DNA of 64,000 nucleotides from Synechococcus sp. CBW1107 (GCF_015841355.1 NZ_CP064908.1:1860001-1924000); one strand, 5' to 3'; shown: positions 9,185-18,510, numbered from the stretch's first letter. The notes: generated by a model from the sequence alone, not told the origin. Numbers and translations are program-made.

Positions 9185-9828
9185 GCGTGAACCTGTCCAG
9201 CGGCATCACCAGCAGCGCGGTCGTCGACTGGCACGCCCCCGCCGTGCGGGACCTGGCGCGGCACCTGGGCGACGGCAGCCAGCGGCAGGTGGCCGAGCGC
9301 TGCTTTCTCTGGGTCCGGGACCGCGTGAGCCACAGTTTCGATGCCGCCGCTGCAGGCCCCATCCCCACGGACTCCTGGGCTGACGCCACGGCCATCGCCG
9401 CCGACACCACCTCCGCCACCTGGCCGGTGACCTGCGCCGCCTCGGAGGTGCTGGAGCGGCGCACGGGGATCTGCTTCGCCAAGTCCCATCTGCTGGCGGC
9501 CCTGTTGCGGGCGAACGGCATCCCGGCCGCTTTCGGCTACCAGCGCCTCTCGCTGAACGACGACGGCCCCCCCTTCGTGCTGCACGGCTTCGTGTGGCTG
9601 CGGCTGGCCGGACGTCGCTGGCATCCCCTCGATCCCCGGGGCAACCGGCCGGGAGTCACCACCCGCTTCGATCTGGAGGCCGCCTCGCTGGCCTACACGC
9701 CGCGGCTGCCGGGGGAGCGCACCGATCCGGCGGTGTACCCCGAACCCCTGCCGGCGGTGGTGGCGGTGCTGCGAAGGTGCCGCACACTGCCCGAGCTGCG
9801 CTCAACTCTTCCGGACGTGGAGCCATAA
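9181..9828 (+). CDS. transglutaminase-like domain protein
   Basis: A 215-residue protein with the transglutaminase-like Cys-His-Asp triad: Cys in RTGICFAKSHLLAALLRANGI, His in VLHGFVWLRL, Asp in HPLDPRGN. The arrangement is that of the bacterial transglutaminase-like/peptidase superfamily (FAKSHLLAALLRANGIPA is a strong match). No signal peptide is seen, so a cytoplasmic protease or amide-transfer role is likely. The GTG start overlaps the glutamine synthetase-like gene (GTGA), suggesting coupled translation. Confidence 0.8.
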   Translation: MSVNLSSGITSSAVVDWHAPAVRDLARHLGDGSQRQVAERCFLWVRDRVSHSFDAAAAGPIPTDSWADATAIAADTTSATWPVTCAASEVLERRTGICFAKSHLLAALLRANGIPAAFGYQRLSLNDDGPPFVLHGFVWLRLAGRRWHPLDPRGNRPGVTTRFDLEAASLAYTPRLPGERTDPAVYPEPLPAVVAVLRRCRTLPELRSTLPDVEP

Positions 9829-9876
9829 CAGATCGATCTGTCTAGGTGGCTAGGGTGCTGCTGCCGAGCATCGCCC

Positions 9877-10488
9877 ATGGCCCGACCTGCCGCCACCGGT
9901 CCTGCGCCCAGCAAGCGCGAGCTGCTGATCGATGCCGCTCTGACACTCTTCGGCTGCGAGGGCTACCGCGCCGTGGGCATCGACGCCCTGCTGCAGCGGG
10001 CCGGGGTCGCCAAGATGACCCTCTACAAGCACTTCCGCTCCAAGGAAGATCTGATCGCCGCGGCCCTGGAGCAGCAGGCCGCAGCGATCACGACCGCGAT
10101 CAGCGCCCGGATCGACGCCGTACCTCCCGAGGGAGCCGATCAGCCCCGCGCCCGGCTGCTGGCGGTGTTCGCCTGGCTCGAGGACTGGCTGCAGGATCCG
10201 ACCTTTCACGGCTGCCTCTTCGCCAAGGCCGCCGGCGAGTATCCCCACCCCGGTGATCTGCCGCGGCAGGCCGCCGTGGCGTTCAAGGCCTCCTGCCGCA
10301 CGCTGCTGGAGCGTCTCTGCACCGAGCTGCCGTGCCGGCACCCCATCGCGCTGGCGGCTCAGCTGGAGCTGCTGATCGAAGGGGCCGCCTCGCTGGCTTT
10401 CCTGCGCCGTGATCCCGGAGCCGGCCCTGCCGCCCGGCAGGCCGCCGCCGTGCTGATCGATGCGGCGCGTCGCGGCGATCCGGCATGA
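9877..10488 (+). CDS. TetR/AcrR-family transcriptional regulator
   Basis: A 203-residue repressor with the N-terminal TetR helix-turn-helix (about 15-60): LLIDAALTLFGCEGYRAVGIDALLQ is followed by AGVAKMTLYKHFRSKEDLI, the canonical recognition helix block. The C-terminal ligand domain resembles the TetR_C_16-like group (LEDWLQDPTFHGCLFAKA). It overlaps the GNAT gene by 4 bp (ATGA), so it likely controls itself and that neighbour. Confidence 0.88.
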   Translation: MARPAATGPAPSKRELLIDAALTLFGCEGYRAVGIDALLQRAGVAKMTLYKHFRSKEDLIAAALEQQAAAITTAISARIDAVPPEGADQPRARLLAVFAWLEDWLQDPTFHGCLFAKAAGEYPHPGDLPRQAAVAFKASCRTLLERLCTELPCRHPIALAAQLELLIEGAASLAFLRRDPGAGPAARQAAAVLIDAARRGDPA

Positions 10489-10988
10489 CCGCCGCCCGGC
10501 CACCCGGGGATCTGCGCATCGATCGCTCCACCCACGACGACGTGGAGCCGATCGTGGACCTGGTGGTCGCGCTCCTGGAGGAGATCAGTGCCGGTCTCGG
10601 CGAGCGGGTCTTCAGTGCCGACCCCGACACCACCCGGACCCGGTTGCGGCGGTTCCTGGATCTGCCGGGCTACGCGTCCTTCCTGGCCCGCCTCGGGAAC
10701 GAGCCCGTCGGGGTGCTCACCCTCTACGAGTCGCTGGCGCTCTATGCGGAGGGTGCCTTCGGCACGATCGCCGAATTCTCCGTGGTGCCGGCCTGGCGCG
10801 GGCGCGGTATCGGCCGGACACTGCTGCAGGCGGCCCGGGCCTTCGGGGTCTCCCGCGGCTGGACGCGGCTGGAGGTGACCACGCCGCCGTTGCCGGCCTT
10901 CGCCCGCACCCTGGCGTTCTACAAGCGTGAGGGCTTCGCGGTGAGTGGCGGACGCAAGCTGCGCTGCCTTCTGGAGCCCCCGCGCTGA
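10485..10988 (+). CDS. GNAT-family N-acetyltransferase
   Basis: A 167-residue GNAT enzyme. The acetyl-CoA motif A is IAEFSVVPAWRGRGIGRTLL (V-x-x-x-x-R-G-x-G-I/G-x-L), followed by ARAFGVSRGWTRLEVTTPP and the motif B FYKREGFAVSGGRK. The acceptor substrate is unknown. It is translationally coupled to the upstream TetR gene. Confidence 0.86.
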   Translation: MTAARPPGDLRIDRSTHDDVEPIVDLVVALLEEISAGLGERVFSADPDTTRTRLRRFLDLPGYASFLARLGNEPVGVLTLYESLALYAEGAFGTIAEFSVVPAWRGRGIGRTLLQAARAFGVSRGWTRLEVTTPPLPAFARTLAFYKREGFAVSGGRKLRCLLEPPR

Positions 10989-11042
10989 CGCTCCAGCCTG
11001 CTGTTGCCCCGCCTTAGGCTCACGCCTCCTGCTGCGCCGGCC

Positions 11043-12425
11043 GTGGATCCCGACACGACGGCATCCGGGGCGCCCCAGGGCGGCCTGCTCCACATCCTGG
11101 GGGTGAGCTTCGGGATCGCCGGCGCGGTGGGAGGCACCATCGGCGCCGGCATTCTGCGCACGCCGGGGCTTGTGGCCGCGCAACTGGGCAGCGCGCCCCT
11201 GATCGTGGCCGCCTGGGTGGCCGGGGCGCTCTACGCCCTGCTCGGTGCCCTGGCCGTGGCGGAACTGGGCACCAGTCTGCCCCGTGCGGGTGGCTGGACC
11301 GTCTATGCCCGCCGGGCCCTTGGTGATCAGGCGGGCTTCTCCGTGGGCTGGATCGACTGGGTGGGCCACTGCGCCGGCCTTGCCTGGGTGGCGGTGACCA
11401 TCGGCGACTACACCATCGGCCTGCTGCCGGCCCTGCCCGTGGGTGGCAAGGTGGTGGCCCTGATCGTGCTGCTGGGGTTCGCGCTGATCCAGCGGCTGGG
11501 CGTCGAGGCCGGCAGCCTCAGCCAGAAGATTCTCAGCCTGGGCAAGGCCCTGGCGTTCCTCGGCCTGATCGTGGCCTGTTTCCTGCATGCCCCGGTGAGG
11601 GAGCTGGCGGGGTTGGCCGAACCGCTGCTGGAGTCCGCCACCGCCACCGCCCCTGGCGCGGCCGCCGCCGGGGGGATCAGCCTCGGCATCGGTGTGGTGT
11701 TCGCCATGCAGGCGGTGATCACCACCTACGACGGCTGGCACAGCCCGATCTACTTCGCCGAGGAGTTCGCCGAACCGTCGAGGGATCTGCCCCGCTCCCT
11801 GGTGGGCGGGGTGCTCAGCGTGGCCGGCCTCTATCTGCTGGTGAATCTGGCCCTGCTGCGGCTCCTGCCGGTCCCGCGGATCGCAGGGTCGGTGCTGCCC
11901 CTGGCCGATGCCGCCGAGGTGCTCTTCGGGGCCTGGAGTTCCCAGCTGATCGTGCTGCTGGCCCTGATCTCCTCCTTCGGCCTGGTGAATGCCGTGGTGA
12001 TGGGCGCGCCGCGCATCCTCTACGGCCTCAGCCGGGATGGCCTGTTCCTGCCGCAGTTCGCCACGGTGAGCGCCAGCGGCACCCCCGTGCTCGGCCTGGC
12101 GCTCACCACCGTGGGCGCGGGGCTGCTGGTGAGCTTCGGCGACTTCACGATCCTGCTGGGCATCGCCTCCTTTCTCTACGTGCTGCTGTACCTGAGCGGC
12201 ATCACCGCGCTGTTCCTGCTGCGCTGGCGTGAGCCCGCTCTGGAGCGGCCCTTCCGTGACCCTGGCTATCCGCTCAGCGCCGCGATCGTGTGGCTGGGGT
12301 CGCTGGCCTTCCTGATCGCCGCGATCCGCAACGACACGGCCAACAGCGCCTGGGCCCTGGGCCTGATCCTGCTCAGCCTGCCTCTGCACCAGCTGACACG
12401 GCAGAAGGTGCCGCCTCCGGCCTGA
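11043..12425 (+). CDS. APC-superfamily amino acid permease
   Basis: An integral inner-membrane protein of about 460 residues with roughly 12 hydrophobic helices. The substrate-binding helix 1 motif is GGTIGAGILRTPG, typical of amino acid-polyamine-organocation permeases. The helix 6 region around ITTYDGWHSPIYFAEEF matches the L-type/amino acid exchanger group. The GTG at 11043 gives MDPDTTASG..., while a TTG at 11004 would add 13 residues. It converges with the molybdopterin oxidoreductase gene, overlapping 53 bp at the 3' ends. Confidence 0.85.
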   Translation: MDPDTTASGAPQGGLLHILGVSFGIAGAVGGTIGAGILRTPGLVAAQLGSAPLIVAAWVAGALYALLGALAVAELGTSLPRAGGWTVYARRALGDQAGFSVGWIDWVGHCAGLAWVAVTIGDYTIGLLPALPVGGKVVALIVLLGFALIQRLGVEAGSLSQKILSLGKALAFLGLIVACFLHAPVRELAGLAEPLLESATATAPGAAAAGGISLGIGVVFAMQAVITTYDGWHSPIYFAEEFAEPSRDLPRSLVGGVLSVAGLYLLVNLALLRLLPVPRIAGSVLPLADAAEVLFGAWSSQLIVLLALISSFGLVNAVVMGAPRILYGLSRDGLFLPQFATVSASGTPVLGLALTTVGAGLLVSFGDFTILLGIASFLYVLLYLSGITALFLLRWREPALERPFRDPGYPLSAAIVWLGSLAFLIAAIRNDTANSAWALGLILLSLPLHQLTRQKVPPPA

Positions 12426-14685
12426 GCCCGGAGCGCACCAGCACCGGCGCGCGCTTGAACGCCGGCGTTCCCGAGCGCGGGTCCACCGGGACCCGGATGA
12501 TGGCGTTCACCTCCGGGTAGAACATCAGCGCGGCGCCTTCGCGGATCTCACCCGGGATGATCTCCACACCCTCCAGGGCGCCGGCTTCCCCCTGCACCGT
12601 CACCGTCTGGTGGGGCGCCAGGCCTGAGCGGGCCAGATCGGCCCGGTTCATCAGGATCGTGTGGCGGTGGGGCATGCCCCGGTAGGCGTCACCCGGCTTG
12701 TACACCACGGTGTTGTGCTGGGAGTAGCTGCGGGCGGTGATCAGGGTGAGCGCCAGGCCGGCCTCCCCCGGCGCCAGGCCGCCGAAGTGGGCCGGCTCCG
12801 GTTGCACCAGCGCCGGCAGGGGTGTGGGCTCCATCCGTGCTCTGCCTGACGGCGTGGGGAAGCTGGGCTGCTCGAACACCCGCCCCTCCACACTGAACTC
12901 CCGTTTCGTGGCATCGATGGCGGCGATCGGGCCGTAGCCGGGCACGGTGCGGGCGATCAGCTGGCGCACGTAGACGGGATCGTGGAGCTGGCCCCAGTCC
13001 ACGGGCTCCCTGCCCAGCAGCCGCGTCGCCAGCCCGGCGAGGAATTCCACCTCGCTGATCAGATCGGCGTGCTTGAGGTGGGTGTGGCCGGGTTCGTTGA
13101 GCCTCACGAAGTTGTTGCCCGATTCGGTGGTGGTGCGGTGGGGCGTCTCGAAGCGGTTGAACACCGGCAGCACCAGGGTCCGGCGGGCACCGAGACCGTG
13201 GAAATGCCCCTGATTGGGCTTGGTGGCCAGGTAGATCACGGTGTCGATGCGGCCGAGGGCATGGCGGGCCTGGGTCGAGTCCGGATTGGCGCCCCAGAGG
13301 TTGCCCCCCAGGCAGAGCAGGGTGTCGACCGTGCCGGCCTCGGCGGCCTCGATCAGGGCGCGGGTGTCGTAGCCGGGCACGCGGCTGAGGGGCCGGCCCA
13401 GCAGCGCCTCGAGGGCCTGCTGCATGTCGGCGCGCAGCTTCACGGTCACGCCCATCGAACCGAAGCCCTGCACGTTGGAGTGGCCGCGGATCGGCATCGT
13501 GCCCGCACCAGGGCGGCCGGCGTTGCCGCTGACCAGGGCGGTGTTGGCGATGGCCTGCACGTTGGTGGTGCCGTTGGCGTGGTGGGTGATCCCCATCGCC
13601 CAGGCGAAGACCACGCCGCGGGAGCGGGCGATCACGGCGGCGGCGTGCTCGAGCTCCTCGCGGCTGAGGCCGCAGCAGGCGGTGATCGCCTCCCAGGGGG
13701 TGGCGCGTGCCTGCTCCAGCACCGCGTCGGCTCCCTCGGTGTGGGCGTTCAGGAAGTCCCAGCGAATCTGACCGGCCTCCAGCAGGGCCTTCTGAAAGCC
13801 CAGGAACACAGCCGTGTCGCTGCCCGGCACCGGTTGCAGGAACAGCGAGGCAATCTCCGAGCCCCGCAGCATCGACTTGATCGGGAAAGCCGGCGAGCCG
13901 AACTTCAGGAGCCCCACCTCCAGCACCGGGTTGATCACGATCACGCTGCCGCCGCGCTCGCGCAGGCGGATCAGCTCGTTCATCAGCCTCGGGTGGTTGG
14001 CCGGCGCGTTCGAGCCCACCAGCACCACGCAGTCGGCCTGCTGCAGGCTCTCCAGGCTCACCATCGAGGTGCCCGAGCCGAACACCGCGTTCAGCCCCAC
14101 GGTGGAGGGGGCATGGCAGAGGTCGGAGCAGTCGGCAAGGTTGTTGGAGCCCAGCGCCCGCAGCAGCAGTTGCAGCAGGTAGGCGGCCTCGTTGGAGGAT
14201 CGTCCGGAGCTGTAGGAGGCCAGCCGTTGCGGCGGCACCCGGAAGGCGGCTTCGGTGATGGCGAAGACGTCGTCCCAGGCGAGGCGTTCGTAGTGGCTGC
14301 GGCCCTCGCGCAGGATCAGGGGATGGCTGAGCCGGCCGAGGCGATCCGCCTCCAGGGAACTCAGGCGCTGGAGCGCGCTGACGCTGCGGCCCGAGAACAC
14401 CTCGTGAGGCACCGCGGGCTGCAGTTCGGCGCTGATCGCCTCCACGCTCTTGAGGCAGCGCTGCAGCGGTTCCCCCAGCTCATCGCTGAAGCCGCCGTTC
14501 TGGCCGCCCGTGCCCCAGGCGCAGGAGAGGCAGGCGCTCTTGTGCAGCAGCGTCTGCCAGAGCAGGGGGCCCTTCGGGGAGAGGGTGGCTCTGGCCCAGC
14601 CCTCGATCACGGGCCAGCCGCCGCCCACGCTGGGGGTGCCTGGATCGGGCGGTTCTGCCTTCACGACGCTCGCTCCTACGGCCAC
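12373..14685 (-). CDS. FdhF/YdeP-type molybdopterin oxidoreductase
   Basis: A 770-residue molybdopterin-dependent oxidoreductase of the FdhF/YdeP family. The N-terminal Cys pair sits in SACLSCAWGTGGQNGGF. Body motifs include YSSGRSSNEAAYLLQLLLR, LCHAPSTVGL, NAPANHPRLM, GHSNVQGFGSMGV and TTESGNNFVRLNEPGH; the C-terminal domain has ARSYSQHNTVVY and MNRADLA. E. coli YdeP is linked to acid resistance, but the reaction is unknown. The cofactor would be supplied by the mobA/moaA/moaB genes in this window. Confidence 0.88.
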   Translation of the reverse strand: MAVGASVVKAEPPDPGTPSVGGGWPVIEGWARATLSPKGPLLWQTLLHKSACLSCAWGTGGQNGGFSDELGEPLQRCLKSVEAISAELQPAVPHEVFSGRSVSALQRLSSLEADRLGRLSHPLILREGRSHYERLAWDDVFAITEAAFRVPPQRLASYSSGRSSNEAAYLLQLLLRALGSNNLADCSDLCHAPSTVGLNAVFGSGTSMVSLESLQQADCVVLVGSNAPANHPRLMNELIRLRERGGSVIVINPVLEVGLLKFGSPAFPIKSMLRGSEIASLFLQPVPGSDTAVFLGFQKALLEAGQIRWDFLNAHTEGADAVLEQARATPWEAITACCGLSREELEHAAAVIARSRGVVFAWAMGITHHANGTTNVQAIANTALVSGNAGRPGAGTMPIRGHSNVQGFGSMGVTVKLRADMQQALEALLGRPLSRVPGYDTRALIEAAEAGTVDTLLCLGGNLWGANPDSTQARHALGRIDTVIYLATKPNQGHFHGLGARRTLVLPVFNRFETPHRTTTESGNNFVRLNEPGHTHLKHADLISEVEFLAGLATRLLGREPVDWGQLHDPVYVRQLIARTVPGYGPIAAIDATKREFSVEGRVFEQPSFPTPSGRARMEPTPLPALVQPEPAHFGGLAPGEAGLALTLITARSYSQHNTVVYKPGDAYRGMPHRHTILMNRADLARSGLAPHQTVTVQGEAGALEGVEIIPGEIREGAALMFYPEVNAIIRVPVDPRSGTPAFKRAPVLVRSGLRPEAAPSAVSAGAEAG

Positions 14686-15985
14686 CCGTTCAGGATGGCG
14701 TGCCCCACCGCCCGCGGGGCCCGGTCGCAGGGTTACGGCTTGTTGCCGCCGATACGATCAGGTCTCAACTCCAGGATCCGGCATCCCCCCAGTCGCCGCG
14801 CACCGAAGTCAGGTCTTTTACGGCTGCGCGGGGATTTTCCTTGGCCAGGCTGGGCTTCTCATCGATCTGCCTTCCCTGCCGCTCCTGGCGCGGGACTTTG
14901 AGGTGAGCGCCGCCGCCAGCCAGGCGTCGATCACCGCCTATGCGTTGGGCTATGGCCTCTCGCAGTTGGTGTGGGGCCCGCTCTCCGATCGCTGGGGCCG
15001 TCGGCCCACGGCCCTCACGGGGCTGGCTCTGTTCAGCCTGGCCAGTCTGCTGCTGGTTGCAGTCTCGGGATTTGCTCCATTCCTGACCATGCGCTTGATC
15101 CAGGGCATCGGCGCCGGCTGCGGCACCTCGGTGTCACGGGCCTGCCTGCGCGATGTCTTCAGCGACCGGCTGCTGACCCGGGCCATGTCGTTCGTGGCCA
15201 TGAGCTATGCCCTGGCTCTCGGCCTCGCGCCCTTTCTGGGCGGATTGATCGCCCGGGTGGCCCCGTGGCGCGTTGATTTCCTGCTGCTGTCGCTGTTGGG
15301 GGCCGCCACGGCCGGGGTGCTCTCCCGGGGGCTCAGGGAACCCCGCAGACCGGCCCCGACTGAGCGGAGAGCAGGGTGGGGCGTGGGCGAGATCGCCCTG
15401 GGCTATGGCCGCCTGGCCCGTGATTCCCGCTTCCTGGTGCCCGCCTTGATCGCCACCTTCGGCACCGGACTGATGGTGGTCTACAGCGCGGTCAGTCCAT
15501 TTGATTTCGAGAAGGGATTGGGCTTCAGCCCGTCTCAGTTCGGTGCCATCTCCCTCAGCCTGAGCATTCCTTATCTGGTGGGCGCCGCCGTGCTGAGCCG
15601 CTGGGTGATGGGCCTGGGCCAGGAGCGGTTGCTGCGCGGCGGGCTCGGCGCCGTGCTGGCCGGTGCGGCACTGATGCTGGCGCTGGGGGTGACGGGACGC
15701 TTCGATGCCGACTCCCTGCTGGTGCCGATGCTTGTGGTCACGCTGGGGGCGGGCCTCATGGTGCCGATCGGCCTGGCCATGCCGATGCAGGCCTTCCCCG
15801 ACCAGGCCGGGCAGGCCTCGGCCCTCACGGGTTTCCTGCAGCAGGAAGGATCCGGTCTGCTGGTGGCCCTGGCGGTTGGGATCCCCGACACCACCCAGGT
15901 CCCTCTGGCAGGGGCCTTGCTCGCCCTCGGCGTGGTCCTGGCCCTGCTGGTGCGTGCCTACGGGCGCCTGGCCCCCTCCCCGTGA
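14636..15985 (+). CDS. MFS drug exporter, Bcr/CflA type
   Basis: A major facilitator with about 12 membrane helices, beginning FYGCAGIFLGQAGLLIDLP. The loop 2-3 signature GPLSDRWGRRPTALTG and the helix 4-5 block LIQGIGAGCGTSVSRACLRD are diagnostic of Bcr/CflA-type exporters. The start is unclear: no in-frame ATG, GTG or TTG was seen between 14638 and the first helix, so either the GTG at 14636 (overlapping the divergent gene's start) or a rare start near 14760-14815 is used. The stop overlaps the next GTG start by 4 bp. Confidence 0.82.
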   Translation: MPGSGGSAFTTLAPTATRSGWRAPPPAGPGRRVTACCRRYDQVSTPGSGIPPVAAHRSQVFYGCAGIFLGQAGLLIDLPSLPLLARDFEVSAAASQASITAYALGYGLSQLVWGPLSDRWGRRPTALTGLALFSLASLLLVAVSGFAPFLTMRLIQGIGAGCGTSVSRACLRDVFSDRLLTRAMSFVAMSYALALGLAPFLGGLIARVAPWRVDFLLLSLLGAATAGVLSRGLREPRRPAPTERRAGWGVGEIALGYGRLARDSRFLVPALIATFGTGLMVVYSAVSPFDFEKGLGFSPSQFGAISLSLSIPYLVGAAVLSRWVMGLGQERLLRGGLGAVLAGAALMLALGVTGRFDADSLLVPMLVVTLGAGLMVPIGLAMPMQAFPDQAGQASALTGFLQQEGSGLLVALAVGIPDTTQVPLAGALLALGVVLALLVRAYGRLAPSP

Positions 15986-17274
15986 CTGGCCCACGTCCAT
16001 CCCCTGCTCCGGGCCTGCGCGCGGCTCTGGCCTGGTCGCAGACGCTGCTGGTGGCGGGGGGCGCCATCGGGCTGGTGGAGCTTCCCTATCAGTGGCTCTC
16101 GGAGCTGGGGTTCCGCCTTCAGGCGCTCTGGACTCCGGGCGGGCCGGCGGAGCGCCCCTGGCTGCTGCTGCCCCTGGTGCTGGGCACGGCCCTGTTCCTG
16201 GTGCTCGCCTGGGGGCCGCTGGCGGCCGGCCGGGGCGGCGGCATCACCGGGGTGCTGGTGCTGCAGAACGCCAGCGGCGACGCCGAGCGAACCAGGGCCG
16301 GCGCCAGCCTCGAGCTGAGGCGCCAGCTGGTACGCCTGCCGCTGGTGGCCCTCACCCATCTGGCCGGCCTGAGTGTCGGCACCGAGTCCCCGTCCGCGGC
16401 CCTGGGCGCCTCCATGCTGCTGGCGCTGCGCCGCCGCTTCCTTGTGCTGCAGCAGCTGCCTGTGGCCCTGGTGGCCGCCATCGGGGGTGGCGCCGGCCTT
16501 GGGGCGGCCTTCCGCTCTCCCCTGCTGGGAGCCGCCTATGCCCTGGAGGAACTCAGCGCCGTCCATGGCTTGCCGCTGATGGTGCCGACCCTGATCCTTG
16601 GGGGGCTCGGCGGGGCACTCAACTCGCGGCTGGGTCAGCCGGCCCGCCTGGCGGAGGGCATGGGCGCGGCTCTGGAGCTGCGGTTGCTGCCGCTGGCGTT
16701 GCTGATCACCCTGGTCACGGCTCTGCTGGGAGTCCTGCTGGTGCGCCTGCTCATCCCCCTCTCCGGCTGGCTGGCCCAGCGACTGCGCGACCGCTTCCGC
16801 TGGCTCACCGCTGTGGGGATCACCCTGAGCCTCGCGCTGCTGGCCGTGCTAAGCGGAGGGCTCAGTCTCAACGACGGCTCCCTCGCCCTGGGACCGGCCC
16901 TGGCCGGCGCACCCGCAACTGGGTGGTGGGCGGCTGTGCCGCGCCTGCTGGGACCCCTGCTCAGCATTGCGATCGGGGCCCCCGGAGGACTGATGCATGA
17001 CTCGATGACCCTCGGGGCTGTGCTGGTGACCCCATGGCTCGGCGCCTTGCCCGAGCAGCAGCAGGCGGCTCTGGCGGGAGTGGCCGCGGCTGCCCTCTTC
17101 AGCGGGGCCTGCCGTACGCCGCTGTTCTGCGCCCTGTTCGTGTTCACCCTCCAGGGCAATGCCGTTCTGCTGCCGTGGCTGCTCACGGCTTCGGCCATCG
17201 CGGCGGCCATGGGCCGCTGGCTGGGCGGCCCCAGCTGGAACGAGGTGCAGGTGGAGGCTTTCCGGACTCGATAG
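15982..17274 (+). CDS. ClC-family chloride channel or H+/Cl- antiporter
   Basis: A 430-residue protein with 10 or more hydrophobic helices. Selectivity-filter elements are GRGGGITGVLVLQN, GTESPSAALGAS (aligned with GxEGP, with Glu kept but Gly replaced by Ser) and GGGAGLGAAFRSPLLGAAYALEEL, the family's most conserved segment. The C-terminal filter region is GAPGGLMHDSMTLGAVL. The gating Glu supports antiporter-type function. The GTG start overlaps the MFS gene (GTGA). Confidence 0.85.
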   Translation: MTGPRPSPAPGLRAALAWSQTLLVAGGAIGLVELPYQWLSELGFRLQALWTPGGPAERPWLLLPLVLGTALFLVLAWGPLAAGRGGGITGVLVLQNASGDAERTRAGASLELRRQLVRLPLVALTHLAGLSVGTESPSAALGASMLLALRRRFLVLQQLPVALVAAIGGGAGLGAAFRSPLLGAAYALEELSAVHGLPLMVPTLILGGLGGALNSRLGQPARLAEGMGAALELRLLPLALLITLVTALLGVLLVRLLIPLSGWLAQRLRDRFRWLTAVGITLSLALLAVLSGGLSLNDGSLALGPALAGAPATGWWAAVPRLLGPLLSIAIGAPGGLMHDSMTLGAVLVTPWLGALPEQQQAALAGVAAAALFSGACRTPLFCALFVFTLQGNAVLLPWLLTASAIAAAMGRWLGGPSWNEVQVEAFRTR

Positions 17275-17296
17275 CCTCGAGACTGGTGTCCGGGAG

Positions 17297-18211
17297 GTGG
17301 ATCTGACTCTCGATGCAGCGGCCCCGGCGGTGGCCGGAAACCAGGAGGCCAGCGCCACCTGTCACCGGCTGGCGGGGATCAGCTTCCCCTGGGACATGAC
17401 CCGCTCCCTGGAGCTGGCCCTGCTCAAGACCTTCTGTCTGCCCTCGATCTCCGGCCTGCTGCAACGCAGCGGTGAGTTCGAGGCCCGCCCCCGCAAGCGC
17501 TATGACGACACCGGATTGATGGTGGCGGAGCTGCTCAGGCATGGGCCCGACAGCACCGCGGGGGCGGCGGTGATCGAGCGGATGAACCGCATCCACGCTC
17601 ACTTCGCCATCAGCAACGACGACTCTCTCTATGTGCTCTCCACCTTCGTGGCGGAACCGATCCGCTGGATGGCCCGTTATGGCTGGAGACCGCTCACCCG
17701 GCTGGAGCAGGACCACCTGTTCCGCTTCTGGGCGGTGGTGGGCACCCGGATGGGCATCGCGGGGATCCCGCCCAGCCTGACGGAGCTGCTGGAGTGGAAC
17801 CGCCGCGTGGAGGTCCAGCACTTCCGCTACACCGCCAGCAACCAGCGCATTGCCGACGCCACCCTGGCGATGTTGCTCGAGGACTGGCCGGCTCCCCTGC
17901 GGCCGCTCGCGCGCCGCCTGCTGATGGGTCTGCTCACGGCCCCGGTGACCGACAGCCTGGGCTGGAGCGAGGCGCCCAGCTGGGTTCAGAGACTGGTGCT
18001 GATGGCCCTGAAACTGCGCAGCGTCCTGGCTGCAGCGCTTGCGCGCTGGAGGCCCCCAGGCGAGGCCCGCTTCTATTCCGATCGTCCCACACCCAGTTAT
18101 GGCCCTCGGTTTTCCCTCGAGCAGCTGGGTCCACCGGCCTTGCTGGCTCGCCTCAACACGCCCCCGTCCAGCGCGCCCGGGGATGGGCGGGACCCCTCTG
18201 CCGGCGACTGA
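17297..18211 (+). CDS. DUF2236 (MpaB/latex-clearing-type) putative oxygenase
   Basis: About 304 residues of the DUF2236/ER-bound oxygenase MpaB-like family. Seen: LALLKTFCLPSISGLLQRSGEF, ERMNRIHAHFAISNDDSLYVLSTF and the basic region GWRPLTRLEQDHLFRFW. The His in the RMNRIHAHF segment is a candidate haem ligand by comparison with the family. The GTG at 17297 gives a length near family average; starts at 17330 or the internal ATG near 17396 are possible. Substrate unknown. Confidence 0.72.
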   Translation: MDLTLDAAAPAVAGNQEASATCHRLAGISFPWDMTRSLELALLKTFCLPSISGLLQRSGEFEARPRKRYDDTGLMVAELLRHGPDSTAGAAVIERMNRIHAHFAISNDDSLYVLSTFVAEPIRWMARYGWRPLTRLEQDHLFRFWAVVGTRMGIAGIPPSLTELLEWNRRVEVQHFRYTASNQRIADATLAMLLEDWPAPLRPLARRLLMGLLTAPVTDSLGWSEAPSWVQRLVLMALKLRSVLAAALARWRPPGEARFYSDRPTPSYGPRFSLEQLGPPALLARLNTPPSSAPGDGRDPSAGD

Positions 18212-18510
18212 CACGCCGGGGCGTTCGCACTCCTGCTGGTTTGCTATCTCTGAATGAAAGTTCCCATGATGCGATAAAGACTTGACGGAATGCCCGGAAA
18301 TATGTATTATCAATTCATGGATTGATCAATGGGAAGTTGCTTTTGCACGCTTCTCTGCATGGTTTCGTTTCCCGTGCTTTCCGCATGCTTCCCTCTCTGA
18401 GTTTTGATTTTTGCATCAGTGTTCATGGTGATTGACAAGGGCGGTTTCTGCCATGCAGTCCTTGTCGGTCGGTTGACAAGCTTATTTGAATCACTTTCTT
18501 CCGGGCAATC
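18212..18510. other. leader region between DUF2236 gene and sps
   Basis: About 300 bp without a convincing gene. It holds the promoter at 18282-18310 and a long AT-richer leader before the sps start. An antisense frame crosses it but shows no protein-like features. No RNA gene was recognised. Confidence 0.5.
18282..18310 (+). promoter_or_regulatory. sigma70-type promoter for the sucrose block
   Basis: TTGACG at 18282-18287 and TATTAT at 18305-18310 are separated by exactly 17 bp. This is a near-consensus vegetative promoter, upstream of the sucrose-phosphate synthase gene. It implies an untranslated leader of about 190-200 nt. Confidence 0.6.

Noticed and set aside
10359-12389. 676-codon antisense frame across TetR, GNAT and permease genes
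   Set aside because: Composition (Gln/His/Gly) is that of a reverse-complement artefact; three real genes lie on the other strand.
12982-14901. 639-codon plus-strand frame inside the molybdopterin oxidoreductase
   Set aside because: No domain, shadow composition, and it opposes a clearly conserved gene.
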